Counted from the first letter of the stretch, positions 9,335-18,959 are shown. The stretch: 64,000 nt of DNA from Aeromonas bestiarum (GCF_000819745.1 NZ_CDDA01000028.1:62001-126000); one strand, 5' to 3'. Translations and numbers: made by a program. The notes: generated by a model not told the origin, from the letters alone.

Positions 9335-10678
9335 TTACTGCAACTCGGGCAGCAACAACTTGGCCATCTCGAAGTAGATGATGAGGCCGGTACCGTCCAC
9401 CAGGGTGGCGATGAAGGGGGCAGACACCACGGCCGGGTCAATCCGGAAGCGACGCAGCACCATGGGGATAATGGATGCCACAGTGGCGCTCCACAGCACG
9501 ATGGCGATGATGGTAAAGGTCACAACCATGCCGATCTCGGGACCGACGCCCAGGCTCCAGGCCCGGATCCAGGCTGCCACTGCAATCGCCGCCGAGATGA
9601 GCAGACCGGTGGAGAGCTCCTTCTTCAAGACAGTCCCCAGGTTGCGCATGCTCACTTCGCCAACCGCCATGGCGCGCACTATGGTGGTGGTGATCTGGGT
9701 ACCACTGTTACCGCCGGTACCTATGAGCAACGGGATGAAGAAGGCCAGCGCGATGGCGGCTTCCAGCTGCTCCTCGAACGCCCGCAGCACAGTACCCGTA
9801 TAGGCTTCGGCCACGAACAGGATCAACAGCCAGCCGATCCGCTTGCGCCACAACTGCCAGGGGGTCGCCTGCAGATAGGGAGTATCGAGCGGCGAGGAAC
9901 CACCCTGCATCTCGGCATCCTCGGTGGATTCGAGCTCCAGGATGTCGGCGGCATCATCCACATGGAAGATACCCACCAGCTTGCCCTGCTCCTCCACCGG
10001 CAGGGTCGAGATGTCGCGGTCGATCAGCAGGCGTGCCGCCAGCTCCTGATCCGCCCTGGCATTGATGCGCACCGTATCCCTGTCCATCAGCTCGCTGACC
10101 GGCAGCAGAGGATCCGCTATCAGCAAGGATTTGAGCGCTATGCTGCCGAGCAGGCGATTCTCGGTGTTGACCACATAGAGGTGCTGGAACAACTGGGCGT
10201 TGTCCCAGGCATCGTGGATCAGCTGCTTGGCACTGCCCACCGTCTCCTGATCTCCGATGGCCAAAAATTCATGGCGCATGTTGGCACCGACCGATTCGGT
10301 CGGCCAGTCGAGCAGGGAGTAGAAGGTGGACTGTACCGGCTCCGGGAAGCGGGAGAGCAGCATGGTGCGATCGCTGCTACCGAGCCGGCGCAGTATGGCC
10401 AGCATGTCGCGACGGGGCATGGCCCCTTGCAACAGGCCGACTATGCTGGCGTGCAGCCGCATCAGCAGACGTCCGGCACAATCGGCCGACAACGAGCTGA
10501 GCAGCGCCGCACCTTCGGCAATGGGCAGGGTATCGAAGATGCAGTTGAGCTCTTCCGGACGCAGGGTCAGCAGTTGATCGGCACGCTGAACCGGATCCAG
10601 ATTATTCTCCAGCCAGCCCTGCAGGGCGGCCAGATCGAGCAGTTGATGACGATTGAGTAGAGTCTGTGTTTTCTTCAT
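9335..10678 (-). CDS. mgtE: MgtE magnesium transporter
   Basis: Mg2+ channel of the inner membrane. The 447 residues contain the cytoplasmic MgtE N-domain helical repeats, a pair of CBS domains (about 130-250) and about five C-terminal membrane helices with the conserved pore-region motif GTGGNSGTQ. Mg2+ binding to the N and CBS domains closes the channel in characterised homologues. The start at 10678 has GAGGT 8 nt upstream; an ATG 15 nt earlier lacks this spacing. Its long leader contains an M-box riboswitch, so expression should fall when Mg2+ is plentiful. Confidence 0.95.
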   Translation of the reverse strand: MKKTQTLLNRHQLLDLAALQGWLENNLDPVQRADQLLTLRPEELNCIFDTLPIAEGAALLSSLSADCAGRLLMRLHASIVGLLQGAMPRRDMLAILRRLGSSDRTMLLSRFPEPVQSTFYSLLDWPTESVGANMRHEFLAIGDQETVGSAKQLIHDAWDNAQLFQHLYVVNTENRLLGSIALKSLLIADPLLPVSELMDRDTVRINARADQELAARLLIDRDISTLPVEEQGKLVGIFHVDDAADILELESTEDAEMQGGSSPLDTPYLQATPWQLWRKRIGWLLILFVAEAYTGTVLRAFEEQLEAAIALAFFIPLLIGTGGNSGTQITTTIVRAMAVGEVSMRNLGTVLKKELSTGLLISAAIAVAAWIRAWSLGVGPEIGMVVTFTIIAIVLWSATVASIIPMVLRRFRIDPAVVSAPFIATLVDGTGLIIYFEMAKLLLPELQ

Positions 10679-10782
10679 CACAAATGACCTCATGTGATTT
10701 CAGGCTAAGCCTGAGCGCGATCGGATATCCGCTCGCTGTCTGAAAGAAAACAGCAATTTGATTGACGAGTAATAGGCAGGAA

Positions 10783-10804
10783 ATGACGCCGTCCGGCGTG
10801 TCAT
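10783..10804 (-). promoter_or_regulatory. Hairpin downstream of the M-box, possible expression platform
   Basis: Stem ATGACRCGCC-type, with arms at 10783-10790 and 10796-10804 carrying one bulged base. It starts 7 nt after the riboswitch core on the mgtE leader. No U-run follows, so it does not look like a plain intrinsic terminator. It may be an anti-terminator partner or a Rho-linked or structural element. Confidence 0.4.
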
Positions 10805-10810
10805 CATCCC

Positions 10811-10968
10811 CACGTACCAGCTTTAGCACTGTATAACGTATCCGGCATGCCGGAAGCCACTTGGGTTTACACCTTAATCCGATGAAAACTGTCCTGAGCT
10901 TGGGCGTCTCTCGACGTCGTGAGATCAGTGGCCTTTGTTTATACAGGAGCCTCGCCTAACGAGATGCT
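10811..10968 (-). promoter_or_regulatory. M-box (ykoK-type) Mg2+ riboswitch of mgtE
   Basis: The mgtE leader contains the conserved M-box 5' element GTTAGGCGAGGCTCCT (10960-10945) and the 3' element CAGTGCTAAAGC (10831-10820), with intermediate segments such as GACGCCCAAG and GGATTAAGGTGTAAACCC in the expected order. The total length of about 155 nt matches the family. M-boxes bind several Mg2+ ions and turn off Mg2+ transporter genes. Recognised by sequence pattern, not by a covariance search. Confidence 0.88.
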
Positions 10969-10973
10969 GCAAC

Positions 10974-11007
10974 AAAAAATCAGCACAACCCTCTGTTGTG
11001 CGGGCTG
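10974..11007 (-). terminator. Intrinsic terminator-like hairpin just before the M-box
   Basis: On the minus strand the stem CAGC(CCG)CACAAC / GTTGTGCTG, with a 3-nt bulge and a 5-nt loop, is followed by six T residues. It ends 6 nt before the aptamer. The simplest reading is the terminator of the flgFGHIJKL unit, 187 nt after flgL, but it also lies downstream of the only good promoter I see for mgtE. Confidence 0.75.
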
Positions 11008-11009
11008 AA

Positions 11010-11037
11010 TGATTATCGAATGCGCTGTGTGAGTCAA
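11010..11037 (-). promoter_or_regulatory. Candidate sigma-70 promoter for mgtE
   Basis: TTGACT (11037-11032), 16-bp spacer, TAATCA (11015-11010). It is the best -35/-10 pair upstream of the M-box. Its predicted start would lie at the foot of the terminator-like hairpin. The rest of the 515-bp interval between mgtE and flgL outside these elements shows nothing further. Confidence 0.4.
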
Positions 11038-11193
11038 CCCGACAGGGAGGGCTAAATGGCCCACTGCAACAGCTTGTTACAATTGGAGAAAAAGAGGATT
11101 TAAACGAGGATATATCAGGGCGGGGCAAACCAGATACGGATGGCCCCCCCTGTTCATCGCGTCCCGAAATGCGCTGAACAGGGGTGGAAAATA

Positions 11194-12402
11194 TCAACGA
11201 ATATAGTCAAACAGGGTCAGTTTGCTTATTTTGCTGAAGGAGAGCTGGGAGGCGCTCAAGGCCGCATCCTCTTTGGACAAGGCGGCAATGACTTCATACA
11301 AGTCCGCCTCGGAAACCTTGGCCCTGGCCTGCTGATTGAGGGTACTCAGCCCCTCGTTCGAGCCCAATACCTGCTCCAGGCTGTTCATTCTGCCGCCAAT
11401 CTCACCCAGCCCCTGATCGACATTCAGCCGGGCATTTTTCATGTGGGAGGTGGCATCCGCCACCTTCACCTGAAAGGTGTCCGGGGTGATGTTGGGATCC
11501 TGCAGCGCCGTAATGAAGTCGGACATGCCATCCAGAATGTTGTTGTTCTGGGGCGGGTCCAGCACAAAGTTTTGCGCCGCGCCCCCTGCGGGCAGATCCA
11601 GGGTCAGCTCCAGGCCATTGAAGGGGATCTTGTTGCCTGCCACATAGTCACCGCTTTGCAGCAGGGTGCCGCCGCCATCCCGTATCTCATAGGTATCCGG
11701 TGCGCCCGCCGCCGTGGTCACCGTATATTGGTTGCTGGCCAGGGCAGGGTCATAGTTGTTGCGATAGAAGCTGTCGAAGTTGCCCTGATCGGCCACTCCG
11801 ACCTGAATATTGGCGCTGCCCGCACTGCTGGTCCTGCGGGTCGGCACGATTTCAAACAGATTGAAGCCGGAGTCATTGGCCGCGATTTGCACCGTCGGAG
11901 AGACCTGGATATTGCGCTGGCCTGTATCCCCCTGGAAGAGGTAATTGCCGCTGGCATCCTTGACGAAGGGCTGGGTCTTGCTCTGGTTGCCACCAAAAAT
12001 GAATTCGCCCTGGGAGTTCTTGCTGTTCATCAGATCGAACATCTGCTTTTGCAAGCCTTCCAGCTCGCTGGCGATCGCCTTGCGATCATCGAACCCCACC
12101 GCCGAGTCATTCGCCTTCTGGATCAGGGTCTGGGCGCTGGTCATGGCGGTATTGAGCGCGGTCAGCACTGTCTCTTCATGGCCCAGGCTGTTCTCAAGCA
12201 GGCTGCCATTGACGCCATACTGCTTGAACAGGTCTATCTCCTTGGTCAGCGCCATCTTCTGGCTCATGCCGGAGGGGTCTTCTCCCGACGTCTTGAATTT
12301 ATCGCCACTCTGCAGCTGTTCATAAGCCGTGCTCAGTCTTTCATTGGCGTTGTTCAGGGAAGAGATATTCCGGTTATAGACCATGTTGGTGGTGATACGC
12401 AT
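11194..12402 (-). CDS. flgL: FlgL, hook-filament junction protein (HAP3)
   Basis: Secreted junction protein between FlgK and flagellin. The 402 residues have flagellin-like coiled-coil ends: the N-terminus contains a typical MRITTNMVYNRNISSLN start, and the C-terminus ends in a helical segment followed by SFSKISKLTLFDYIR. The middle is variable. It is separated from flgK by 4 nt and is the last gene of the unit, followed by a terminator at 10974-11007. Confidence 0.93.
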   Translation of the reverse strand: MRITTNMVYNRNISSLNNANERLSTAYEQLQSGDKFKTSGEDPSGMSQKMALTKEIDLFKQYGVNGSLLENSLGHEETVLTALNTAMTSAQTLIQKANDSAVGFDDRKAIASELEGLQKQMFDLMNSKNSQGEFIFGGNQSKTQPFVKDASGNYLFQGDTGQRNIQVSPTVQIAANDSGFNLFEIVPTRRTSSAGSANIQVGVADQGNFDSFYRNNYDPALASNQYTVTTAAGAPDTYEIRDGGGTLLQSGDYVAGNKIPFNGLELTLDLPAGGAAQNFVLDPPQNNNILDGMSDFITALQDPNITPDTFQVKVADATSHMKNARLNVDQGLGEIGGRMNSLEQVLGSNEGLSTLNQQARAKVSEADLYEVIAALSKEDAALSASQLSFSKISKLTLFDYIR

Positions 12403-12406
12403 GAAC

Positions 12407-14410
12407 TTACCTCACTGATGACAACAGGGTGTCGAAGATGGTCTTGGCCGTGCTGACCACCTGGGCCGATGCCGCATAAGACTGCTGGTAGCGGATCAGG
12501 TTGGCCGCCTCTTCCTCGAGACTCACCCCGGAGACACTCTCGAAAATACTGGTGCTCTGGGTCAGCTTGGCCTCGTTGGCCTTGAGCAGCGTCTTGGCCT
12601 GGCTGGTGTTGTTGCCCACCCCTGTCACCAGGCCGGAATAGGCCTCGTTGAAGGTCATCTTGTCATTGCTGGTGCCCGTATTGGTGCTCTTGCGCACCAG
12701 ATCCTTGTTCTGCAGCTCGGCCAGTGCCAAGCCATTGGCGTTATCGGCGAAACCATCCTGATTGTAGCTCAGGGTGAAGCTGTCTTTGGGCTCCACGGTC
12801 CCGGTGATACTGAACTCGTAGCCGGGTGTCTGCTGCGGATTGGCGTAGACATTGGCCCCGGCCGGGAAGGGATTCACGATGGCCGACATCAGGTTCTGGC
12901 CCTTGCTGGAGGCCGGTGCCACCCCTATCAGGGTGGTGCCATCCGCCGCATACACTTCATAGTTGCCGCTGTTGTCGACCTTCACCACCTGGGGAGCCGT
13001 CGGATCCAGGGTATTGGTACCAAAACCCGATCCCGTGCTGGTGTTGAAGATGCCGTTGAGCTTGATCTCGGCAGAGCCGAAGTTGTTCTTGCTCTTGTCC
13101 GCCTTGAGGGGCGATGCCAGCGCCAGATCCTCGGGGCGGGTGGCAAGCTGCCCCAAACCGGCAGCCGCCCGCTTGGTCGGCTGCAGCAGGATGCGATCCC
13201 CTGCCGCCGGCGTGCCGGACAAGTCAATCTCGATGCCATGGCCCGGGAGCTGGAACTTGGCCGGGGGCGTGGTGCCCGTCGCCAGCGAGGTACGATTGCC
13301 ATCCTTGTCCAGCGAAAACACCTCGTAACCTGTGGCGCTGCTGAACTGTACCTCGTAATCGAAGGTGGTCACTTCACTGCCCTTGCCGGGCACGAAATTG
13401 ACCTTGGCGGCACCCGTACCTGTGTTCTGGTCATAAGGCAGGCCATCGCTGACGCCGAGGGAAAAGAGATCCCCCCCCAGCTCGTTATCCAGATCCATGC
13501 CCAGCCGGTTCTGCTGGTTCATGGCATCGGCCATGGCCGCGGCCAACTGCCCCAGTTCGCGCTTGGCCGGCTCCAGATCGCGGCGGGCGGAGAACAAGCC
13601 CCCCACACCGCCACCCATGGTGCTTTCGTTAATACTGGTTTTGTTGGTTCCTGCAATCAGCTGCAGCTCGGACTCGCGGGAATCAGGATTACCCGGCACG
13701 ACGCTGAACTGGGCCACCCCGCCATTGAGTACCAGGGAGTGACCCGTGCTCATGTTGACCAGCATGCTGCCATTGGCCTGGGGCACAGTGCGGATCTCCA
13801 TCTTCTCGGAGAGCTGGCGGATGGCTTCATCCCGCTGATCGAACAGCATCAGGTTCTCTTCCGGCGAGCCCTGGGTACGAATGATGGCCTGGTTCAGATC
13901 GTTGATGCTGTTGATGAGACCGTTCACCCGCTTGGTCTCGTCACCTATGGTGGTGTTGATGGTGTCGGTCTGCTTGTCCAGCTGGGCCGACAGGGTATGA
14001 AAGCGGTTGACCATGCCGCTGAGCTCGCTCAGGGTGGTCTTGCGGCCGGCAATGTCGGCCGGCGCTTCGTTGGCGGTGTGAAACGCCTTGAAATAGGAGG
14101 TAATGGCGGCACCGACGCTGTTGCTGGTATCCCCCAGCAGGGTATCGGTATTGGAGAGCTGCTCGTAGTGGGTGGCCGAGGCAAAATAGGCGGAGGTATC
14201 GCGCCGTACTTCGCCCTGGGCATAGGCATTGATGACCCGCTCGGTCAGCATGTCGCCCGTGCCCAGACCGACGGAATTGGTATAGATCAGGGTACGTTCA
14301 CGCACATAGCCCTGGCTATTGACGTTCACTATGTTGTTACTGGTGGTCTGCAGCAGTCGCTGCTGGGCCATCACACCCGAGGTACCAATTCCAAGCAGAT
14401 CGCTTGCCAT
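12407..14410 (-). CDS. flgK: FlgK, hook-associated protein 1
   Basis: First junction protein on the hook tip. At 667 residues it is longer than the enteric protein (about 547), the extra sequence lying in the central variable region. The N-terminal rod/hook signature SNNIVNVNSQGYVRE and the C-terminal helix ending in a segment like YAASAQVVSTAKTIFDTLL are clear. It starts 3 nt after the flgJ stop with GGAG inside the flgJ end. It is part of flgFGHIJKL. Confidence 0.95.
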   Translation of the reverse strand: MASDLLGIGTSGVMAQQRLLQTTSNNIVNVNSQGYVRERTLIYTNSVGLGTGDMLTERVINAYAQGEVRRDTSAYFASATHYEQLSNTDTLLGDTSNSVGAAITSYFKAFHTANEAPADIAGRKTTLSELSGMVNRFHTLSAQLDKQTDTINTTIGDETKRVNGLINSINDLNQAIIRTQGSPEENLMLFDQRDEAIRQLSEKMEIRTVPQANGSMLVNMSTGHSLVLNGGVAQFSVVPGNPDSRESELQLIAGTNKTSINESTMGGGVGGLFSARRDLEPAKRELGQLAAAMADAMNQQNRLGMDLDNELGGDLFSLGVSDGLPYDQNTGTGAAKVNFVPGKGSEVTTFDYEVQFSSATGYEVFSLDKDGNRTSLATGTTPPAKFQLPGHGIEIDLSGTPAAGDRILLQPTKRAAAGLGQLATRPEDLALASPLKADKSKNNFGSAEIKLNGIFNTSTGSGFGTNTLDPTAPQVVKVDNSGNYEVYAADGTTLIGVAPASSKGQNLMSAIVNPFPAGANVYANPQQTPGYEFSITGTVEPKDSFTLSYNQDGFADNANGLALAELQNKDLVRKSTNTGTSNDKMTFNEAYSGLVTGVGNNTSQAKTLLKANEAKLTQSTSIFESVSGVSLEEEAANLIRYQQSYAASAQVVSTAKTIFDTLLSSVR

Positions 14411-14413
14411 GAC

Positions 14414-15490
14414 TTACAGCTCCATTTCGGTGTACTGGGCAATGGCATCACTGCGCAATACTTGTTTCAGTTTCCTGGCGTACTGGGGATCCGTGGCATA
14501 TCCGGCCTGTTGCAGGGCTTCGAAGTAACGATCCGGGTTGTCCACCTTGGCCAGGGCGCCCTTGTAACGGGAGCCCGAGGTCAGGAAATCGACATAGTCG
14601 TTGAAGCTCTCCTCGAACGACTCGTAAGAGCGAAACGATGCCTTCTGACGCGAGGCCACCCCTTGCTCATATTCCAGGGTGCTGACCACCGCCTTGGGAC
14701 CTTCCCAACGCGGATCGGCCTTGATGCCGAACAGGTTGTGAGTCACCTGCCCTTCCCCGTCCTTGATCACCCGCTTGCCCCAGCCGCTTTCCAGCGCCGC
14801 CTGGGCCACCAGCACCGCCGGGCTCAACCCCAGCTTGTCCGCCGCCTTCTTGGCAAGCGGCATCAACCGATTGACGAACTCTTCCGGGGTTTCAAACACT
14901 TGCGCCGTCTTGTCCAGCGCCTTGGTTCCCTGTGCAGCCTGCCCCCCCTGCGCGGCCCCCATGGGGGGAACCGTGCGACGGGGGCGATGCGGCACAGCCA
15001 GTGGCTCGGCATCGGCACTCATCTCTTTGTCAGCAAAATCTTTGCCAACTTTTGAGGCGGAGATGAGATCGTTAGGGGCAGAGGTGGGCGGCTGGTAGGG
15101 TTTGTAGACCCGTTCGGTGCGTTGCGGCATCTTGAGCACACGCCCATCGTGACGGGTAAAGGTCTCGGGTGAGAGCTGCTTGGCCACCATCTCGGCCAGC
15201 CCCATGCCTCCCTTGCTGGTCATGTCGGCGACCCGCTGTTCATCCAGCATGCCCTCGTAGAACTGGGTGTAGCTGCTGTTCATGGGGTTGTCCTGGGTCA
15301 AAGCCTGGTTGGCCTGACGCATGCCCTGAAACAAGGTCTGGGTGAAGATGGACTCGAACTGGCGAGAGGCAGCCATGAGCGCATCGGCCTTGCCCTCTTT
15401 GCTCTGGCTCAGCTGGCGCAGGCGATCCAGATTCTGGATATCCTGCACCATGCCCATATTCACGCCGCTGTTGGTGTCGAACTCTGCCAT
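14414..15490 (-). CDS. flgJ: FlgJ, rod cap and peptidoglycan hydrolase
   Basis: Periplasmic scaffold for rod assembly with a muramidase. Of 358 residues, the N-terminal third (about 40-110) is the rod-binding domain and the C-terminal half (about 200-345) is a glucosaminidase domain with catalytic-type glutamate in ALESGWGK and the following NLFGIKA motif. The linker is Pro/Ala-rich. The start is preceded by GAGGT; it begins 43 nt after flgI. Confidence 0.94.
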   Translation of the reverse strand: MAEFDTNSGVNMGMVQDIQNLDRLRQLSQSKEGKADALMAASRQFESIFTQTLFQGMRQANQALTQDNPMNSSYTQFYEGMLDEQRVADMTSKGGMGLAEMVAKQLSPETFTRHDGRVLKMPQRTERVYKPYQPPTSAPNDLISASKVGKDFADKEMSADAEPLAVPHRPRRTVPPMGAAQGGQAAQGTKALDKTAQVFETPEEFVNRLMPLAKKAADKLGLSPAVLVAQAALESGWGKRVIKDGEGQVTHNLFGIKADPRWEGPKAVVSTLEYEQGVASRQKASFRSYESFEESFNDYVDFLTSGSRYKGALAKVDNPDRYFEALQQAGYATDPQYARKLKQVLRSDAIAQYTEMEL

Positions 15491-15533
15491 TTTGCTTACC
15501 TCATTGCCGCCCGTGGCAACCCCTTGCCGCTTG

Positions 15534-16631
15534 TTACAATATGACCAGCTGACCTTCGATGGCGCCCGCCTGTTGCAACGCCTCCAGGATCGCCATCAGA
15601 TCGCCGGGCGCCACCCCGACCTGATTCACCGCCCGCACCAGATCATCCAGGGTCGCGCCGGTATCGAGCTTGAACATGCGTCCCTGCTCCTGTTGCACGT
15701 TGATGGTGGAGTTGTTGGTGACCACCGTCTGGCCGCCCGAGAGCGGGTTGGGCTGGGACACTTGCTTATTCTCGGCTATGGTGACCGTCAACCCGCCGTG
15801 GCTGATGGCCGCCGGTTTGAGCCGCACCTGGCTGCCGATGACTATGGTGCCGGTACGGGAATTGACTATGATCTTGGCGGCCTCGCTGGCCGGGTCGACT
15901 TCCAGATTTTCGATGGTGGCGAGGTAGGAGACCCGCTGCCCCGGATCCCGTGGCGCATAGACCTTGACCGAGGTCGCATCGAGCGCCTGCGCCGTGTTGG
16001 GGCCCACCAGATCGTTGACCACGTCCGCCAGCCGGCGGGCCGTGGTGAAATCGGGTCGATTGAGGTTGAAGGTGATGGTATCGCCCTGGCTGAAGGAGTT
16101 CGGCACTTCCCGCTCCACGGTCGCGCCGTTGGCAATGCGGCCCACGGTCGGCGTATTGACCACCACCTTGGAGCCATCGGCCCCTTCGGCGCCCAGACCG
16201 CCTACCACCAGGCTGCCTTGCGCCACCGCATAGACACGCCCGTCCAGCCCCTTCAGGAAGCTTTGCAGCAGGGTGCCGCCCCGCAGGCTCTTGGACTCGC
16301 CGATGGCCGATACCGTCACGTCTATGGTCTGACCCGGCTTGGAGAAGGGGGGAAGATCGGCATGGATGGCCACAGGCGCCACATCCTTGATCTTGGGCTT
16401 GATGTTGTCCGGCACCTTGATGCCGAAGTTGTTGAGCATGGTGCGAAAGGTCTGCTCGGTGAAGGCGTTGTTTTTCTCGCCGGTACCAGGCAAGCCGACG
16501 ACCAGACCATAGCCGATCAACTGGTTGTTACGTACCCCTTCCACCGAGCTGATGTCCTTGATACGGGAGGCGTGGGCCACTCCCAAGGGCATCAGGCAGC
16601 AGAGCAGGGTCACAAGACGGAGTGACTTCAT
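15534..16631 (-). CDS. flgI: FlgI, flagellar P-ring protein
   Basis: Forms the peptidoglycan-associated P ring. The mature protein is preceded by a Sec signal peptide ([21 protein letters not shown]). The conserved start [23 protein letters not shown] follows in the mature region. The 365 residues match the family. The start at 16631 is used because it begins the signal peptide; an upstream open extension to 16841 overlaps flgH and is not coding. It lies 8 nt after flgH. Confidence 0.95.
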   Translation of the reverse strand: MKSLRLVTLLCCLMPLGVAHASRIKDISSVEGVRNNQLIGYGLVVGLPGTGEKNNAFTEQTFRTMLNNFGIKVPDNIKPKIKDVAPVAIHADLPPFSKPGQTIDVTVSAIGESKSLRGGTLLQSFLKGLDGRVYAVAQGSLVVGGLGAEGADGSKVVVNTPTVGRIANGATVEREVPNSFSQGDTITFNLNRPDFTTARRLADVVNDLVGPNTAQALDATSVKVYAPRDPGQRVSYLATIENLEVDPASEAAKIIVNSRTGTIVIGSQVRLKPAAISHGGLTVTIAENKQVSQPNPLSGGQTVVTNNSTINVQQEQGRMFKLDTGATLDDLVRAVNQVGVAPGDLMAILEALQQAGAIEGQLVIL

Positions 16632-16639
16632 AACATCTC

Positions 16640-17311
16640 CTAGAGCGGCCACCAGGGGCCATTGAAAAAGCTGGTAAGCCACCCCTGCTCCTGACTGTTG
16701 GCCAGATCGCCGGTACCGCCGTAATGGATGCGGGCATTGGCGACCCGCTGTGACGACACGCTGTTCTCGGACGTCACATCTTCGGGGCGGATCATGCCGG
16801 TGATCCGGATATATTCGTTGCCATTGTTGAGCATGATCCACTTCTCGCCGCGCACTATCAGGTTGCCGTTGGGCAGCACCTTGGCCACGCTGACCGAGAT
16901 ATTGCCCTGCAGGCTGTTGCTCTGATCCGCCTTGGCCTGCCCCTTGAAGGCGCTGTTCTGACCCAGCGATGCCGACAGGTCATAAGGGCCTGCCGTGACC
17001 GGCACACCGCCCAGGGAGACCTGATCCAGGCTCAGCTTGTTGTCCTTGCCGCTCTGGGTATTGGCTTTCTTGGAGGCAGAAGTCGACTCAGCCAGCTCTA
17101 TGGTGATGATGTCGCCCACCTTGTGCGCCTTGATGTCCGAATAGATGCCGTTGACCTGATCCGGTTGAAAAATGGCCCCGGTCGGTCTGACGGAGACAGG
17201 CTCAGATTCCCCGTACACAGGGGAGAATTCGGGGTCATCTGGCTTGGCCGTGTTGGGGGTGCTGCTGCAGCCCCCCAGCGTCAGCAGCCCCAGCATCCAT
17301 ATGGCTTTCAT
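16640..17311 (-). CDS. flgH: FlgH, flagellar L-ring lipoprotein
   Basis: Outer-membrane L ring. The 223 residues start with a lipoprotein signal ending in the lipobox LGGC, so the mature N-terminus is the lipidated cysteine near residue 15. The body shows the typical segment [16 protein letters not shown] and the C-terminal region [12 protein letters not shown]. Two tandem ATGs exist; the second (17311) has GGAGG 6 nt upstream. It is between flgG and flgI. Confidence 0.94.
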   Translation of the reverse strand: MKAIWMLGLLTLGGCSSTPNTAKPDDPEFSPVYGESEPVSVRPTGAIFQPDQVNGIYSDIKAHKVGDIITIELAESTSASKKANTQSGKDNKLSLDQVSLGGVPVTAGPYDLSASLGQNSAFKGQAKADQSNSLQGNISVSVAKVLPNGNLIVRGEKWIMLNNGNEYIRITGMIRPEDVTSENSVSSQRVANARIHYGGTGDLANSQEQGWLTSFFNGPWWPL

Positions 17312-17371
17312 CATGCGCCTCCTACCGATGTGCGCGAGATCAAAAATGAGATCATGGTGTCCATCACCCGC

Positions 17372-18160
17372 TTAGGTACGCTGGATCAGGAAGGACATCA
17401 TGCCGTCCACCGCCGAGAGAACCTTGGAGTTCATCTCGTAGACCCGCTGGGCCTGGATCAGGTTGACCAGCTCTTCGGTCACGTTGACGTTGGACGTTTC
17501 CAGCATGCCCTGCTTGATGACGCCGAGCCCGTCCGCACCGGCAGTCCCCTGAATGGGGGCACCACTGGACTGGGTTTCGACAAACATGTTTTCACCCATG
17601 GGTTGCAGGCCGGAGGCATTGACGAAGTCAGAGGTGTTGATCTGGCCCACCACCTGGGATGCCCCGTCCCCCTTGAGCTGTACGGATACCTGACCATCCT
17701 CTCCCACCGTCACACTCTGGGCGTTTTCGGGGATCTGGATTTCCGGTTGCAGCGGATAGCCGTTGCCCGGGGTGACTATGGTCCCTTCATCATTGAGGGT
17801 GAACTGACCGTTGCGGGTATAGGCTGCGCTGCCATCGGGCAACTGGATTTCGAAGTAGCCGCGGCCGCTGATCATCAGATCCAGCGAGTTGTCCGTGGTC
17901 TGCACGTTACCCTGGCTGTGGTTTTTCTGGGTGGCAACGACTTTGGCACCGGCCCCCAGCATCAAGCCGGATGGTAGCTCGGTATCCGCCGACGAGCGGC
18001 CACCCGGCTGGTTGATATTTTGGTAAAGCAGATCCTCGAAGATGGCCCGTGATTTTTTGAAACCCACGGTGCTGGCGTTCGCCAGGTTGTTCGAGGTGAC
18101 CGCGATGTTGGTCTGCTGTGCATCCAAGCCGGTCTTGCTGATCCAGAGTGCAGGGTTCAT
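17372..18160 (-). CDS. flgG: FlgG, distal rod protein
   Basis: Distal rod subunit, 262 residues, the usual length. It begins MNPALWISKTGLDAQQTNI with the SNNLANASTVGFKKSR motif, and ends with the axial-family helix NLIQAQRVYEMNSKVLSAVD. AGGAG precedes the start. It follows flgF by 14 nt in the flgF-L unit. Confidence 0.96.
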   Translation of the reverse strand: MNPALWISKTGLDAQQTNIAVTSNNLANASTVGFKKSRAIFEDLLYQNINQPGGRSSADTELPSGLMLGAGAKVVATQKNHSQGNVQTTDNSLDLMISGRGYFEIQLPDGSAAYTRNGQFTLNDEGTIVTPGNGYPLQPEIQIPENAQSVTVGEDGQVSVQLKGDGASQVVGQINTSDFVNASGLQPMGENMFVETQSSGAPIQGTAGADGLGVIKQGMLETSNVNVTEELVNLIQAQRVYEMNSKVLSAVDGMMSFLIQRT

Positions 18161-18174
18161 TTAAAACTCCTTGA

Positions 18175-18921
18175 TTAGCTGATACGCAGCAGCTGGGTTT
18201 GGGCTTCGTCGTTCTCTTCCGCGGTCTTCATTATTTTGACCTGGGTTTCGAACTGACGTTGCAACCGGATAAGGTTGGTCATCTCATCGACCACGTTGAC
18301 GTTGCTGCCCTCGAGCGAGCCAGCGATGAGGCCGACATTGGCCGAGGCGGCTTCAGTCTGGCCATCCTTGCGACGAAACAAACCGTCCTGCCCCTTCTCC
18401 ACCGCATCGGCGGCAGGCTTTACCAGCTTGATACGCTGAAAATCCTCGGGCAGGTTGGCCGCGGCGCCTTCGGGGCGACCGCTGATGGTGCCGTCCCGAT
18501 TGATCTCGATCTTTTCCATCGGCAACGGCAGCACTATGGGTTGTCCACCATCGTCCACAACATTGAGGCCGGTAGAGGTCTGCAGGTTGCCGGTCGCGCT
18601 CAGCTGCAGGTTGCCCATGCGGGTATAGGCTTCGCCACCCTTGGGATCCTGCACCGCGATCCAGCCCTGACCGTCAACGGCCACGTCAAGATCCCGACCC
18701 GTGGTCATCAGCATGCCATGCTGCAGATTCTGACCCGGCCGCTCCGTCATGGCGAACACCCGGGAGGGCAACCCTTCGCCGAACGCCTGCATGCTGCGCG
18801 CCTGCTCGAAGTCAGACTTGAAACCGACTGTGTTGGCGTTGGCCAGGTTGTTGCCACGCACAGCCAGGCTGTTCATGTTCTCCTTGGCCCCGGACATGGC
18901 GATATAAAGCAGGTGATCCAT
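18175..18921 (-). CDS. flgF: FlgF, proximal rod protein
   Basis: Proximal rod subunit of 248 residues. It contains the axial-protein N-terminal signature GNNLANANTVGFKSDFEQ and a C-terminal helix NLIRLQRQFETQVKIMKTA. The start at 18921 is set by GGAGG 6 nt upstream; a longer frame exists but has no ribosome site. First gene of a second sigma-54 unit: a promoter at 18960-18975 and a terminator after flgE precede it. Confidence 0.95.
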   Translation of the reverse strand: MDHLLYIAMSGAKENMNSLAVRGNNLANANTVGFKSDFEQARSMQAFGEGLPSRVFAMTERPGQNLQHGMLMTTGRDLDVAVDGQGWIAVQDPKGGEAYTRMGNLQLSATGNLQTSTGLNVVDDGGQPIVLPLPMEKIEINRDGTISGRPEGAAANLPEDFQRIKLVKPAADAVEKGQDGLFRRKDGQTEAASANVGLIAGSLEGSNVNVVDEMTNLIRLQRQFETQVKIMKTAEENDEAQTQLLRIS

Positions 18922-18959
18922 GGGATCCTCCGTCAAACTGATGACTCTGGAGAGAGAAC

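Noticed and set aside
14329-14342. Ter-like sequence CTATGTTGTTACTG
   Set aside because: It lies inside flgK and encodes the conserved SNNIV axial motif, so the similarity is explained by protein coding.
15529-15540. Twelve-mer ATTGTAACAAGC (minus strand) also found at 11072-11083
   Set aside because: Repeated 12-mers are expected many times by chance in 64 kb. The copy at 15529-15540 covers the flgI stop codon; only the 11072-11083 copy is wholly intergenic.
16632-16841. N-terminal extension of flgI
   Set aside because: It overlaps flgH and lacks a signal peptide; the start at 16631 gives a correct Sec signal.
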